Source: Larimichthys crocea (taxonomy: Eukaryota; Chordata; Actinopteri; Sciaenidae). Taken from it: a DNA stretch of 64,000 nt. Under the pieces are notes generated by a model. It had not been told where the DNA came from and did not search any database. It saw only the letters and a list, made by a program, of their open reading frames with translations. The position numbers were made by a program, and so were the translations under genes. Within the stretch, counting starts at the first letter, position 1. Every line of letters begins with the position of its first letter. Of the stretch, positions 51,390 through 60,165 are shown in pieces. The stretch is from contig NC_040013.1 of NCBI RefSeq assembly GCF_000972845.2, forward strand, positions 6,305,457 to 6,369,456, in the 5' to 3' direction.

Positions 51390-54052
51390 ATCTATTATAT
51401 CTAATATATAATGTAAATATTGATCATGGTAGCTTTAAATGAGCTAGAATAGCTGAGCCAAGTGTGTTATATAGTAAACTTGAGCCTACAGTAGTACTGT
51501 TCTTAGAGACTATTATAGTAAACTTGAGCCTACAGTAGTACTGTTCTTAGAGACTATTGGGCTAATGCTATATTATTGGCTGACACGATATCCATAAATA
51601 AGTAATATTCAAATTATGTTTCTTCTTTTTAATCCCATTAAGATATCATTTAAGATATAGATTTCAAATAGCAGCTCTCTAAAGTATCATTAAGTCTCAG
51701 TACTCCCAGTAATATCAGCCAGTGTAATGGAAGCATTCAAAAAGAAGTTCAGAGCTCTGGAGTTGTGTCACACACATTTCATCAAGAGCTAAAAGTAGAG
51801 CAGAGCCAAGAGGATGAATACAGTAGCACCACCAACACTGAGTCACTGATTCAGCAACAGCCACATATTATTTCATAGCAATCTGAGTCTTTGTCCATTT
51901 TATATATCAAGGGACCAAATCCGATTATTGTTGTGTGATTATTATTATTAACTATATAGGTGAGTGTGTAAGTCTCTGTATAGGATGGAGAGGGCTAATA
52001 AATGCGACACAATGAGAGAGGACGGAGGATCCAGGGAAAGTTTTGTTGTACTATCTTCAAAGTCTTTATTATCAGGCTGTATCTGACCAGAGGGCTCAGT
52101 TTAATGAAGCTGTTTCTCTTGTTTTTTCTCCCCCTCTGTTCACATCTCCCCAAATGCCTCTCCTCTATTTCTTTGTCGTCCTCCCGTATCTCGCTCTTCT
52201 TCTCTGTACCCTGTGTTCTCCCTCTTCTTTTGTGTTTATCTGCCCTTTTCATATCTGTTCACTACTGTTTCATCTTTGACGGCTCTTTCTCACTCGCTCC
52301 CTCCACCTCGTCTCACCCGGCTTCCCATCCCTCCGTGTCCCTCTTTCCCCCAGGTGGATTATCGCACAGAGGACGGCACAGCAAACGCAGGTTCAGATTA
52401 TGAGTTTGCCGAGGGAACACTGCTGTTTAAACCAGGAGAGAACCTCAAAGGTAAAAATAACACTAACAGCTATAATCTGTGACATATTTTCACAAAACAT
52501 GTCATGGGAACTGGAGCCCAGAGGACATCTCCAGCACCTTAGGCAACTTTGCTCCAACAAATATCTGAGTTTATGGTCTATTGTTTATCTTGCATATGTA
52601 GATGACACAAACTATTCTGTGCCAAAATCAACATCAACAATTCTTTTACCAGAAATTACAGTTGGGGTGATTGATGACGACATCTTTGAGGAGGATGAGT
52701 ATTTCTACGTCCACCTCAGTAACCCTCGAGTGGTTGGCTATCCTGAGATCGGCACTGCTCCGCTGGATACGAGTGCCACTCCCAAAGCCGTGCTGGGTGA
52801 CAACCATACAGCCACAGTGACCATCTACGATGACGATCACGCAGGTATGAGGACCCTCTGGATAATGCAGCAGGAATCTTAATGCAACTAATAACAACAT
52901 CCTGCAGCCATTGTGTTTTAAAGATATAAAGATCATAAAGACAGTATACTGTACAACCACTGATACAAGGTGTTTCCTTGCTTCAACAAGCCTTCATAGC
53001 TAGGTTGTGACCCTTTGTGCAGCCATAAAGCTAGGCTAAGTAGCTTCTGCTGGGAAAGTGGAAGTTGATTCATTTAGTTTTCGCTCATGTTATTTCAACA
53101 CCTGCTGAGCGGCACTGTCAAGCCCCTGCAGTAACTGTAAAAGCTCACTGCCACAGCTGGAGTCACAGGGTAATATGGGACAAATCAAATATGGGACTAA
53201 GCAACAGCTAGCATCATTTTCATCCAGATCCAAATTATAATAACTATTTTCAGCACCTGAATATGCAAATATGGCACTGGTCAAGTCAGGCTGTATCAAA
53301 AGGATAATGCAGGGGGTGCTATCATGGCAATAAATAAATAAATTAAAGTTAAATTCTCTCCTTTTGGTAATTACAATTTTGTGCAAACAAGCACATGAGT
53401 TAACCTTCTGCACAAGATGGAACATGAAAAACAGACAAAGTGTCAAAAGTAGATGTCAAACTATGTATTTTTAATAGAAATGTGTGCTCCCCACCATCTT
53501 AATTGTTTAATCCACATGGGTCTATTGCTTTGCTACATAGTGCCAGGATAACCACAAGAAGGTTACGCAACAAGGTTAAAATAGTTCCAGTTCCCCCAGT
53601 GTTGCAACGTCTTCAGTTGCAGAAGCTTGACAACATCCGAAGAGAATAAACGTGAAGGAGGATGAGTGGGCGTTTACCTAATGCTTATTATCTTTTATCT
53701 AGAGAGAGTGGGCAGTAATCTATTATCCCTTTCACTATATATATGGTAAACTTTAGAGAGAAATCTAGTGCACGAGAGTGTAGGTGTTTATCAACCTCAT
53801 CTTACACATCCCACTAGTTTTTCTCCCTTGTGAAGTACTGTATCCTTTCTTTCTTCCAGGTATCTTTACCTTTGAGACTGCCAGTCAGAGGGTGAGTGAG
53901 AGCGTAGGTGTGATGGAGGTGAAGGTGCTCAGGACTTCTGGAGCCCGAGGTCTGGTGGCTGTCCCCTACCGAACTGTGGATGGCACCGCTAGAGGAGGGG
54001 AGGACTACGAACTGGCTGCAGGGAAGCTGGAGTTTCAGAACGACGAGACCAT
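44200..54052 (+). CDS. slc8a: Na+/Ca2+ exchanger (SLC8/NCX family), 5' half, ten coding exons, 3' incomplete
   Basis: Joined exons 44200-44380, 45527-45666, 45849-46001, 46095-46322, 46412-46822, 49604-49714, 49814-49966, 52354-52450, 52653-52844 and 53860-54052 give 619 codons plus 2 bases without a stop; every intron is GT-AG. The product is an electrogenic plasma-membrane antiporter (3 Na+ in, 1 Ca2+ out) regulated by cytosolic Ca2+ and Na+. Visible: signal peptide (1-44), TM1 (~72-98), alpha-1 repeat (134-182) with SAPE Glu151 and GSAAFN Asn181, TM4-TM5, XIP (257-276), CBD1 (~426-556) and the start of CBD2 (557-619). Numbering runs 38 above mature mammalian NCX1, so Glu151 and Asn181 match the known Glu113 and Asn143. 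ANYQVL followed by QQQKSRAF matches NCX1 rather than the ANYYAL of NCX2/3, so NCX1 or teleost NCX4. The split exons make me favour slc8a4, without proof. The 3' half was not found in the window. Confidence 0.95.
45527..45666 (+). CDS. slc8a: exchanger coding exon 2: extracellular N-terminus and TM1
   Basis: This exon completes Gly61 and codes 62-107. It contains the family-typical LPVW-x-PQ-x-P stretch, then TM1 (about 72-98) ending in SIIADRFM. The intron before it is 1146 bp (phase 1); the donor after Glu107 is gtaggc, phase 0. The close match to vertebrate NCX proteins and the open junction to the next exon confirm both boundaries. Confidence 0.95.
45849..46001 (+). CDS. slc8a: exchanger coding exon 3: alpha-1 repeat, first half
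   Basis: This exon codes residues 108-158 and is phase 0 at both ends. After the short [11 protein letters not shown] loop comes TM2 of the alpha-1 repeat, with [18 protein letters not shown] (134-151). In this family the Ser/Thr and Glu of this motif line the Na+/Ca2+ binding sites; Glu151 is the counterpart of NCX1 Glu113. The intron before it is only 182 bp. A 181-residue antisense ORF (45704-46249) overlaps it and is a shadow. Confidence 0.96.
46095..46322 (+). CDS. slc8a: exchanger coding exon 4: alpha-1 repeat second half, TM3-TM4
   Basis: This exon codes residues 159-234. [14 protein letters not shown] (170-183) is the TM3 half of the alpha-1 repeat, with Asn181 equal to NCX1 Asn143. 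It is followed by the cytosolic [11 protein letters not shown] turn and TM4 ([13 protein letters not shown] onward). Both introns are phase 0 and very short (93 and 89 bp), close to the lower limit for vertebrate splicing. Confidence 0.96.
46412..46822 (+). CDS. slc8a: exchanger coding exon 5: TM5, XIP and regulatory loop
   Basis: This exon codes residues 235-371. TM5 (about 235-256) leads into RRLLFYKYV at 257-265, the start of the basic 20-residue XIP segment (257-276) that mediates Na+-dependent inactivation and PIP2 response in NCX1. Residue 266 is Arg where mammalian NCX1 has Tyr. A glycine-rich, acidic stretch follows (283-303, ten or more Gly) that I do not know from mammalian NCX1-3, then MLELDG, an Asp/Glu-rich patch and the conserved [14 protein letters not shown] helix. 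The donor (gttagg) is weaker than the others and leads into a 2781 bp intron. Confidence 0.95.
46889..47455. repeat. Degenerate fish repeat in the intron after exon 5
   Basis: It opens with TTTAGGAAATACACTTCTTT and AATGAGAAGACTTTCATG and closes with GAGCCAAACTAAC, TTATGCTGTGCTAAG and TCTCCCAAAATGTGAAGCTA. These are the two ends of a common teleost MITE-like repeat whose consensus starts with 'ggaaatacgctt' and ends with 'cccaaaatgt..aacta'. It contains the 41 bp tandem duplication listed separately. Confidence 0.55.
46920..47001 (+). repeat. Perfect 41 bp tandem duplication
   Basis: Bases 46920-46960 and 46961-47001 are identical (CATTTGAGAATAATGAGAAG..., 41 bp each). It lies in the intron between coding exons 5 and 6, inside the degenerate repeat. 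Confidence 0.95.
49604..49714 (+). CDS. slc8a: exchanger coding exon 6: loop helix before CBD1
   Basis: This exon codes residues 372-408, phase 0 at both ends. The sequence [17 protein letters not shown], then [16 protein letters not shown], is nearly identical to the segment just ahead of CBD1 in vertebrate NCX proteins. The VLMQQQ start joins ANYQ of the previous exon to give the NCX1-like ANYQVL junction. Confidence 0.95.
49814..49966 (+). CDS. slc8a: exchanger coding exon 7: start of CBD1
   Basis: This exon codes residues 409-459, phase 0. A variable acidic linker ([11 protein letters not shown]) is followed by the first beta strands of the Calx-beta domain CBD1: [15 protein letters not shown], then the LTVARHGGD hairpin. 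It is separated from exon 6 by only 99 bp. The reading frame stays open past the donor (gtgtgt at 49967) to a stop at about 50074, so a retained intron would add a short different tail; I have no evidence that it is used. Confidence 0.93.
51120..51440. repeat. Interspersed repeat, same family, interrupted by an AT tract
   Basis: TTTAGCTCTGTTTTGGTCTC, TTTGGCCCTTTAGCTGCTAAAT and ATGTTCACCAGCTA match the order of the copies at 4400 and 10830. It ends near TGGTAGCTTTAAA (51428-51440). An (AT)n expansion (51353-51410) sits inside its 3' part. Confidence 0.5.
51353..51410 (+). repeat. (AT)n-rich tract
   Basis: Alternating AT, interrupted, self-complementary and able to form a hairpin; intronic. 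Confidence 0.9.
51471..51558 (+). repeat. Perfect 44 bp tandem duplication
   Basis: Bases 51471-51514 and 51515-51558 are identical (ATAGTAAACTTGAGCC...GACTATT, 44 bp each). It lies in the intron between coding exons 7 and 8, just after the AT-rich tract. Confidence 0.95.
52354..52450 (+). CDS. slc8a: exchanger coding exon 8: CBD1 middle
   Basis: This exon codes residues 460-491 and the first base of Glu492. [17 protein letters not shown] is the highly conserved CBD1 core carrying acidic Ca2+ ligands. The exon is preceded by a long pyrimidine-rich tract ending in CCCAG. The donor is gtaaaa, phase 1. The intron upstream is 2387 bp, the one downstream 202 bp. Confidence 0.94.
52653..52844 (+). 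CDS. slc8a: exchanger coding exon 9: CBD1 end, Ca2+ ligands
   Basis: This exon completes Glu492 and codes 493-555, phase 1 at both ends. It contains [12 protein letters not shown] (496-507) and ends in DDDHA (551-555). These are the two acidic clusters that bind regulatory Ca2+ in CBD1; all acidic residues are kept, so the sensor looks competent. The CBD1 loop between them (roughly 520-540) differs from mammalian paralogues, as expected for this variable part. Confidence 0.95.
53860..54052 (+). CDS. slc8a: exchanger coding exon 10: first part of CBD2
   Basis: This exon completes Gly556 and codes 557-619 plus two bases (phase 2). [24 protein letters not shown] and [16 protein letters not shown] are CBD2 signatures. 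The donor gtaagt lies at 54053, just where mammalian exon 2 ends and alternative exons A/B begin. The GG-E-D turn has one Gly fewer than mammalian NCX1 (GGGED). The next exon is not recognisable before 64000. Confidence 0.93.
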
Positions 54053-54312
54053 GTAAGTAACTGTTATTTTATTCACCTTACAGCACGGTTTATCTGAAAG
54101 AAGCTCCCTTGAACCTTTGCATTCCTACACAATAGTTTTGTATCTTAACTGTCTGTGTTATTGACTCCCATTCAGAATTACTGTTTAGTTTAATTGAGTG
54201 TTTAACGTGCATTCACTGTATAAATAGCTCCATTAGGCAGATAACAGTGTAATAACACCAATCTTCAAGGTAGGCTGCCCTGCATTAAAATGTTTGCACA
54301 CACGTGTGCGTG

Positions 54313-54314
<2 letters not shown>

Positions 54315-54355
<41 letters not shown>
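54315..54355 (+). repeat. (CA)n microsatellite
   Basis: About 20 CA units, intronic; paired with the (TG)n tract at 54510-54550. Confidence 0.95.
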
Positions 54356-54358
<3 letters not shown>

Positions 54359-54505
54359 TGCTCTTGTGTCCTTGGTTGCATGCATTTTTAATATGCTGAT
54401 GTTAGCGGTGTTAAATTGACCAATACATAAAACGGTTGGGAATGCAGTTTCCTCAGAGCCTCCTGGGCCCTATAAAGCAAGACCTCTGTGTTTGTGGGTG
54501 AGACT

Positions 54506-54509
<4 letters not shown>

Positions 54510-54550
<41 letters not shown>
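54510..54550 (+). repeat. (TG)n microsatellite
   Basis: About 20 TG units, 155 bp after the (CA)n tract, so the two arms could pair in the pre-mRNA. Confidence 0.95.
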
Positions 54551-54551
<1 letters not shown>

Positions 54552-54554
54552 TCT

Positions 54555-55130
54555 TCTGCTTTTATCGGTATGAGGACATATGAAAGTGAGAACATCCATG
54601 CAAAGTGAGGACATTTATGCAAAGTGAGGACAGTTCCAACTTCTTCAAGGTGGTGTTTGATTGACAAGTTCAGAAATAGGTCAGGGTTAGGCTCGAGAAC
54701 TAATTAGTGCTTAAGGGTTAAAGCATGGGAGTAGTCAACGTATTTATGTATGTCAGTGAGTATCCTTGTAAGTATGATAAGTGTGTGGTTGTGTGCCTAG
54801 GGCAGGGGGTGCTGGCAAGGCCTTTCAAAAGCTGTTCATCTGTGGCTTGCCCTCAGAGAAAGACTGTGAAGATGGAGTGTGTGTCTACCTGTCTGTGTGT
54901 GAGCGTGTATGTGCGCTCTTGTATTTTTAGTTATAGACTGTGAGAGTGAGGACATTTTTGCCAAAGTGCCATCAAAGAGCTGTTTGGGGGTTAAGACCTC
55001 AGGGTTAAGATTAGAATTACATGTAGGTTAATGATGAGGGTTAGACATGTACTCTAAGTGATCAAGGTCTGGGGCTAGGGGACGTCAGCGAGGGTCCTCA
55101 CAAGCACAGGTGCACAAACCTTTATGTGTG
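54555..55130 (+). repeat. TGAGGACA repeat with TTAGGGTTA-like part
   Basis: Three spaced units of GTGAGGACA / AAGTGAGGACAT (54575-54632) and another at 54948-54970 are followed by GGGTTAAGACCTCAGGGTTAAG, GAGGGTTAGACATG and GGGTCCTCACAAGCACAG. This resembles a common fish repeat that runs from TGAGGACA units through GGGTTAGG text to TCCTCACAAG, next to (TG)n. It is intronic. Confidence 0.5.
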
Positions 55131-55649
55131 TGTGTGAGTGCCAGAGTTTACAAATGAACAAAGAAGCTTGCCAGCTGAGAGCAGCCCGGCTCTAAGCATG
55201 AGTGTCACTGCAAGGGCAGAGTGTGTTTGCATGTGAAATATAAGTTTAAATAAGTCTCAGTCTTACCTTTATGATTTAAACACGAAAACTAACTTTTAGT
55301 GAGTGTGTACTGTTTTAAGTGTCTTTAATTGTCTTTCAAATCAAGGAAATTCATAAATCATGGGACACAGATGAATTTGTTTTTATTCAAGATTTTAAAT
55401 CCAGCACTTGAGAAATGTTTTATCTTTAATAAGCAGGGATTATGATAAACATAATGAAGTAGAAGAAAATCAGTCATTGCAGATGCCAAACACTGGATAC
55501 ACTCTTAATTTGCTGAGATTAAATCACTGTTTTTTTTTAGCAAGCTGCAAAAACTGTGTTTAAACAACTCTGAATAAAATTCCACTTGGCTCAAAGAAAG
55601 ATGGACAAGCTAGAACAACAACAACAACAAAAAAAGAGAAAGCACTTGT

Positions 55650-56260
55650 ACAAACGGGATGCACTCTCGTAATATCCCCCCTGTCAAAAAACTCTTTCCT
55701 CGACGCGTAAACCTGCTTTTATCGCCAGCGCTCGTTTATTTCTTTTCATCCCTCCAATCCTTCAATCGTTTTTTTCCTCTTTTTTTTCTGCTGCTTCTCA
55801 TTGACCTTGGATTTCTCTCTTTCGTGTTCTCCTCTCATTCAGGCTTTCTTTTTAATATTTCTGTCTGCCATATTTTTAGATTTTCCTCCATACAGCATGA
55901 CTTTTGTCATCATCATTCCCTCCCTTCTTCACCTCCTCCTCTACCCTCACCTCCCTGTCATCTCTCCTCCCTCACTTTTCAGCCGCTCCTTGCGCATCCT
56001 CGACTCCTCTTCACTTACATCTTCCTCCATTCTGCCTTTCACCTTTACTTATTTACACTGTCAGACTCGCCTCTTTGCCTTCCTCTGCCTCCACCTGACA
56101 CCCGTATCTTCCTCCTCTGTCTCCTTCTCACCTCCTCTGTTCTTTTCTTGCTCCCTTCTCTCCACTTCTTCCTCCTCCCTTATTTTATTCCTCTCCTCAT
56201 CTTCTCCATCCACCCATCCATCCATCTCTGTCTATCCCTTTACTCAGAGAAAAGGGACTT
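55650..56260. other. Pyrimidine-rich block in the exchanger intron
   Basis: About 600 bp of CT-rich sequence on the transcribed-sense strand with only short purine interruptions. Two long overlapping frames (213 and 242 codons) result from the lack of purine-rich stop codons; their Ser/Pro/Leu/Phe content and the absence of a domain argue against coding. Confidence 0.6.
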
Positions 56261-56777
56261 GCTGCCAAAGCAGTTTAGCTGGATCACAACGCAGACATAA
56301 CTCACCATCCACACCCTTTTCCATTCTCCTTTGTCCCTCCTACAGTATATCTTTCTCCACCATACTTAATAGTTTTGTTTACCCCTTTTGTCGGTTTCCT
56401 GCATTTAAGCAACCCCACATTAATCTGTCACTCTTCTCGTTTGTCTGGTGGAGTGAGCTTGCTCAAAAGTTCAAGGAAAGCAGTAAAAGCGGGATGATGG
56501 ACAGAGGGGAGTGGGTGAAGAAGGGGTGAGCCAGGTGCTGCTTAAAATTCTCTGGTAAAATTTAAAAGGCACTGGAGCAGAACTGACAAGGGGGGAGGAA
56601 AGGAAAAGGAAGTGCTGGGGAATTTCACAAGCCCTAATTCATATAAAATAATGTGACATCACGTTGATCCTACGCAGAAAATTCCCTTTTCTTGTGCTTC
56701 CCTCTATCCAAGGTCAGGTTTCAGCTGAGTGCTCCCTGGAGCTTAAGGGGATTTGGCATCTTGCTCATTCAATGAGG

Positions 56778-57084
56778 TTTAAAGGAGCACTTCACCAGAT
56801 TTAGACATAATGAATCATTTTATTTAGCTGCATTATTATTCTTCTGTGGCTATGAAGGTTCTTTATCAAGTCAGAGGACCTCCTAATCATGTCATAGTGA
56901 AGTCATCAGGGTTATCTCTGCATGGGATTGGAGGCTACAGATTTATAACAAAACACATATGTGATAAACTGGAGGCACATGGTGTGAAGGGTGTGTGGTT
57001 TTACCAGACAGGGAGGATGCAAAGAAAGATCCTGTTGAATTATGGGAAATGTAGGACTCAGCATTTTTTTTATGTACCTTTAAA
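56778..57084. mobile_element. MITE-like element with TTTAAAGG ends
   Basis: The left end TTTAAAGGAGCA pairs with the right end TGTACCTTTAAA (inverted TTTAAAGG-x-x-CA). The ~307 bp body contains phrases common in fish MITEs (GGAGCACTTCACC, ATTATGGGAAATGTAGGA). It lies in the intron after exon 10. The 84-residue ORF inside it (56846-57100) is not a gene. Confidence 0.55.
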
Positions 57085-57812
57085 ACTTCTGGTCCTCTAA
57101 TTTAAAGCTGTTTGCCAAGAAGCCGCAGTGCCATCCAGATCATTGGGAAAATAGTGCAGCAACGCAAAAAATGTGAATAGAAAATTTGTTCAGGTGCCTT
57201 AAAGCATGGATAGAAGTGGAAATTTATTTTGTATGCTGTCTTTAACTACATATGAAGGCAAAGGGGGAAGTCGTCAGCAATGTGGAGATGAAGAGTGATG
57301 GTGGAAGATGGAAGGAGGAGAAGATGAAGGAGGATTTCGTTGTTTCATGACTTAATAATGAATTGAGGACAGAAGTGATGGAGAAAGCAAGCGAGTGACA
57401 GAATGATGTGAATATGCAAATATGTTGAAATGTATTCAGTGTCACTTAGACACATACGCATATATACAGCACAGTAAATCTATATTTATTGACTATTTGC
57501 GCTCACAGCATATACTGCAGGAAGGAATTAATTCTCCGTTGAGCTGATGAATTCTTCTTTTTTTTATCCTTCTCTTGTTTGCCAGCGGAGTCCAAGAATC
57601 CCTCCTGGGTTTCCTCTGAGTCTCGCTCTGCTCTCCCTCCCTCTGTCTTGCTCTTTTTTTTTTTTTTAATCTGAGGGCATGTGTGTGCAGAAGTCAAAGG
57701 CAAAGTGAGCAATGTGTGTGTGTCTGAGAGATGCTCAGCAGGGCCAGTTTATTCTTAGCCTTCCTTTGACCTGCAGCCCAGCACAGAGTCACAGCCAAGA
57801 CACAGACAACTG

Positions 57813-57839
57813 AGTGTGTGTGTGTGTGTGTGTGTGTGG
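57813..57839 (+). repeat. (GT)n microsatellite
   Basis: About 13 GT units. Confidence 0.9.
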
Positions 57840-58239
57840 TCCTCTCCCCTGGCTGCTCATTATAAATTTCAAACAGGTGTCGCCACCAAACTGCGCCGAA
57901 GCCTGTTCAATTACTGCCCTGCCCTGTGTGTGTGTGTGTATTTAGGTATGTGTGTATGCACTCACTTTACATAGCACACAACCTCCAACAACCAGTGTTT
58001 ATGCTCTAAAACTTTTTATTATGTCACCACAAATATTTATCTATTACTATATTACTAAAAAATGCACTTCAGGATACATTTTTAATAATAATATTACAGT
58101 AATTGAAAGTTATCTAAGTTCCCTTTAGTTGCTGCTTCTTCCTCTGTCAGTCTCTCTGTTGTACTATCTAACAGTGAGGTTTATAGAAATATTCATGCTC
58201 TAAATCAACAAGTCAATTAACTACTTACGCCATAAATTA

Positions 58240-58590
58240 GTCTAAACATGACAAATGTTCTGCATGCAACGTCAGCGTCACCTATAAGTTTCCAAAAAGA
58301 CACTTTGAAGCTGAAAATATGTGGTGCTAGTCACAGCCATGTCGACTGTGCTGCCTATTTCGCCTCCCGGCTCATCTAAATATCGGCAAAGACGTGAATC
58401 ATCAGTGAGACGGGCTGAGTGACGGCTGGTTTCTCAAACAAAGCCATCTGTTAAGCTGTTGGACATTTTAACATGGGGGCTTATGGAGATTGAAATGTTC
58501 TGTAGCCGGCTTCAAGTGGCCTCTTGAGGAGTTAGAGTTTTTGGCACGTCCGCATTGGCTTCATTTCCCAGCCACAGAGTTATCCCACAT
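58240..58590. repeat. Degenerate fish repeat (CCGCATTGGCTTCATTT type)
   Basis: The block GCTTCAAGTGGCCTCTTGAGGAGTTAGAGTTTTTGGCACGTCCGCATTGGCTTCATTTC (58509-58567) matches, with changes, a repeat frequently seen in fish genomes. Flanking text (ACATGGGGGCTTATGGAGAT) also fits. The left edge is uncertain. Confidence 0.5.
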
Positions 58591-59999
58591 GTTAATCAAT
58601 GTTTTGCATAGCCTTGGAAGTGATGCTCATTTATTGCTGCAGGTAGTAAACTAGTTAACGAAAAACACACTCCACTGTTCAATCCATTCCTCAAACTTTT
58701 GTGATTTTAGTTTTGGAAAAGCAAAAAGAGAAACCACCTCTTCACTCTTTAGATTCAGAGTGTTGATCTTATTTTGACCTACTCTGCTTAGGAATGATTG
58801 CTAAACTCTGACTGGACAGTCATCCAGTTGTGAGAATGGGTTTAGCCAATGGTCACTTTCATCATGGATCTCTCACGCATCTATCAGACAGCCGCTTAAA
58901 GCAGACAAGATCTGTTATTTTCTTTTATAATGGCATCACAGAGATCACTGAAACACATCCCCTGAAGCGCCCCAGCCGAATTATCACTGCACAATATTGA
59001 GCTACGTGCTAATGAAGCCCAAACACAACGTCTTACGACAAAGCTGTCAGAAGAGCTGTGATCAGGCATTAGCTGCTGGTGAGGAGAGTCAGTTTTGAAC
59101 AACACATTCTCCCTTTGGTGATGCTTCCTGGAATTAAGAGAGTGCGAGAGAGACAGAGGCCTGGAGGAAATACTTGGAAAGTGTGGTTGTGTTTGTGTGT
59201 TTGCGTGGGTGGGTGTTTGCGTGTGTCACCGTGCTTGTAAAGTGTTTGATATTTGCAACCTGTTTCTCCGTCTGTCACCAAAGTAGGGTGACTAACCCAA
59301 AGCTGTTCCCAAAATAAAACATTCTTTGAACTCCAAATCCCCAGGAGCTGTGCACCGTATGTGTGCGCAAGGATGTGCGTGCGTTAAAGTGCGTGTCTTT
59401 TTGTGCGCATACTGTACACTCAGATGCATTCATGTTTGTTTAAGCACTTACGCTCTCTTGCTGCTGCAGGTACATGTGTGTGTGTACTTACAGTTTAGAG
59501 TTTACCCTGCAGGGGATCATGGGTTTGGTCTGCTGGGGACTTCTTCAGTTTGCTAGATGTGAGTGAGGAGACAACAGGATAAAACAAAGAGCTGTGCATC
59601 ACGGATAATAGTATACAATTACAGTAGGAACACATATGACACACTAAACATGATATTATGAGGATGTTTACATGCTGCTCTCCATGAATCTCATGCATTA
59701 AAATTGTCAAACACATTCTGGTTGGTTAGTATGTATGCTGATCCCTGCTGGGCGTATTTATGCAGCAGAGTCGGGATTAGAAAATATTCACCCTGAAACC
59801 ATTTACCACGGTTAGAAAACAGCTTCTGGGAACTGAGGCATGATTGCAGCATTTCTTTTATACCTTATTTTGCATTATTACTGAAGCCTTCAAATATTTA
59901 GAGGTATATGTATTTACTTTAACATAAAAAAAAGGAAAAGACAACAATAACAAAAGAAAACAGTATATAGTGTCACATAGACACTATATGTTCAGTTTA

Positions 60000-60165
60000 A
60001 TATAGATAAATAAGATTATTATATAGTGCCAAATCATAATCGACAGTAATCTTTCCATATACAGCAGTTCTGGACTGTACTCTTTATAGTATTATTTACA
60101 GAGACCCAACAATGCCCACCATGAGCAAGCACTTGGCCAAGGTGGCAAGGAAAAACTTCACTTAC
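60000..60165 (+). repeat. Degenerate fish repeat (AGCAAGCACTTGG..GGCAAGGAAAAAC type)
   Basis: TATATAGTGCCAAATCATAA, CAGAGACCCAACAATGCCC, CATGAGCAAGCACTTGG and GTGGCAAGGAAAAACTT occur in the order of a common teleost interspersed repeat. It is truncated: the usual AGGAAGAAACCT continuation is absent. Confidence 0.65.

Noticed and set aside
52002..52403. 133-residue ORF before coding exon 8
   Set aside because: It reads the polypyrimidine tract of the intron and then exon 8 in the wrong frame.
55659..56529. Overlapping ORFs of 213 and 242 codons
   Set aside because: They arise from a pyrimidine-rich tract with few stop codons; composition is low-complexity Ser/Pro/Leu/Phe, no domain is recognisable, and both frames are open at once, which real genes do not need.
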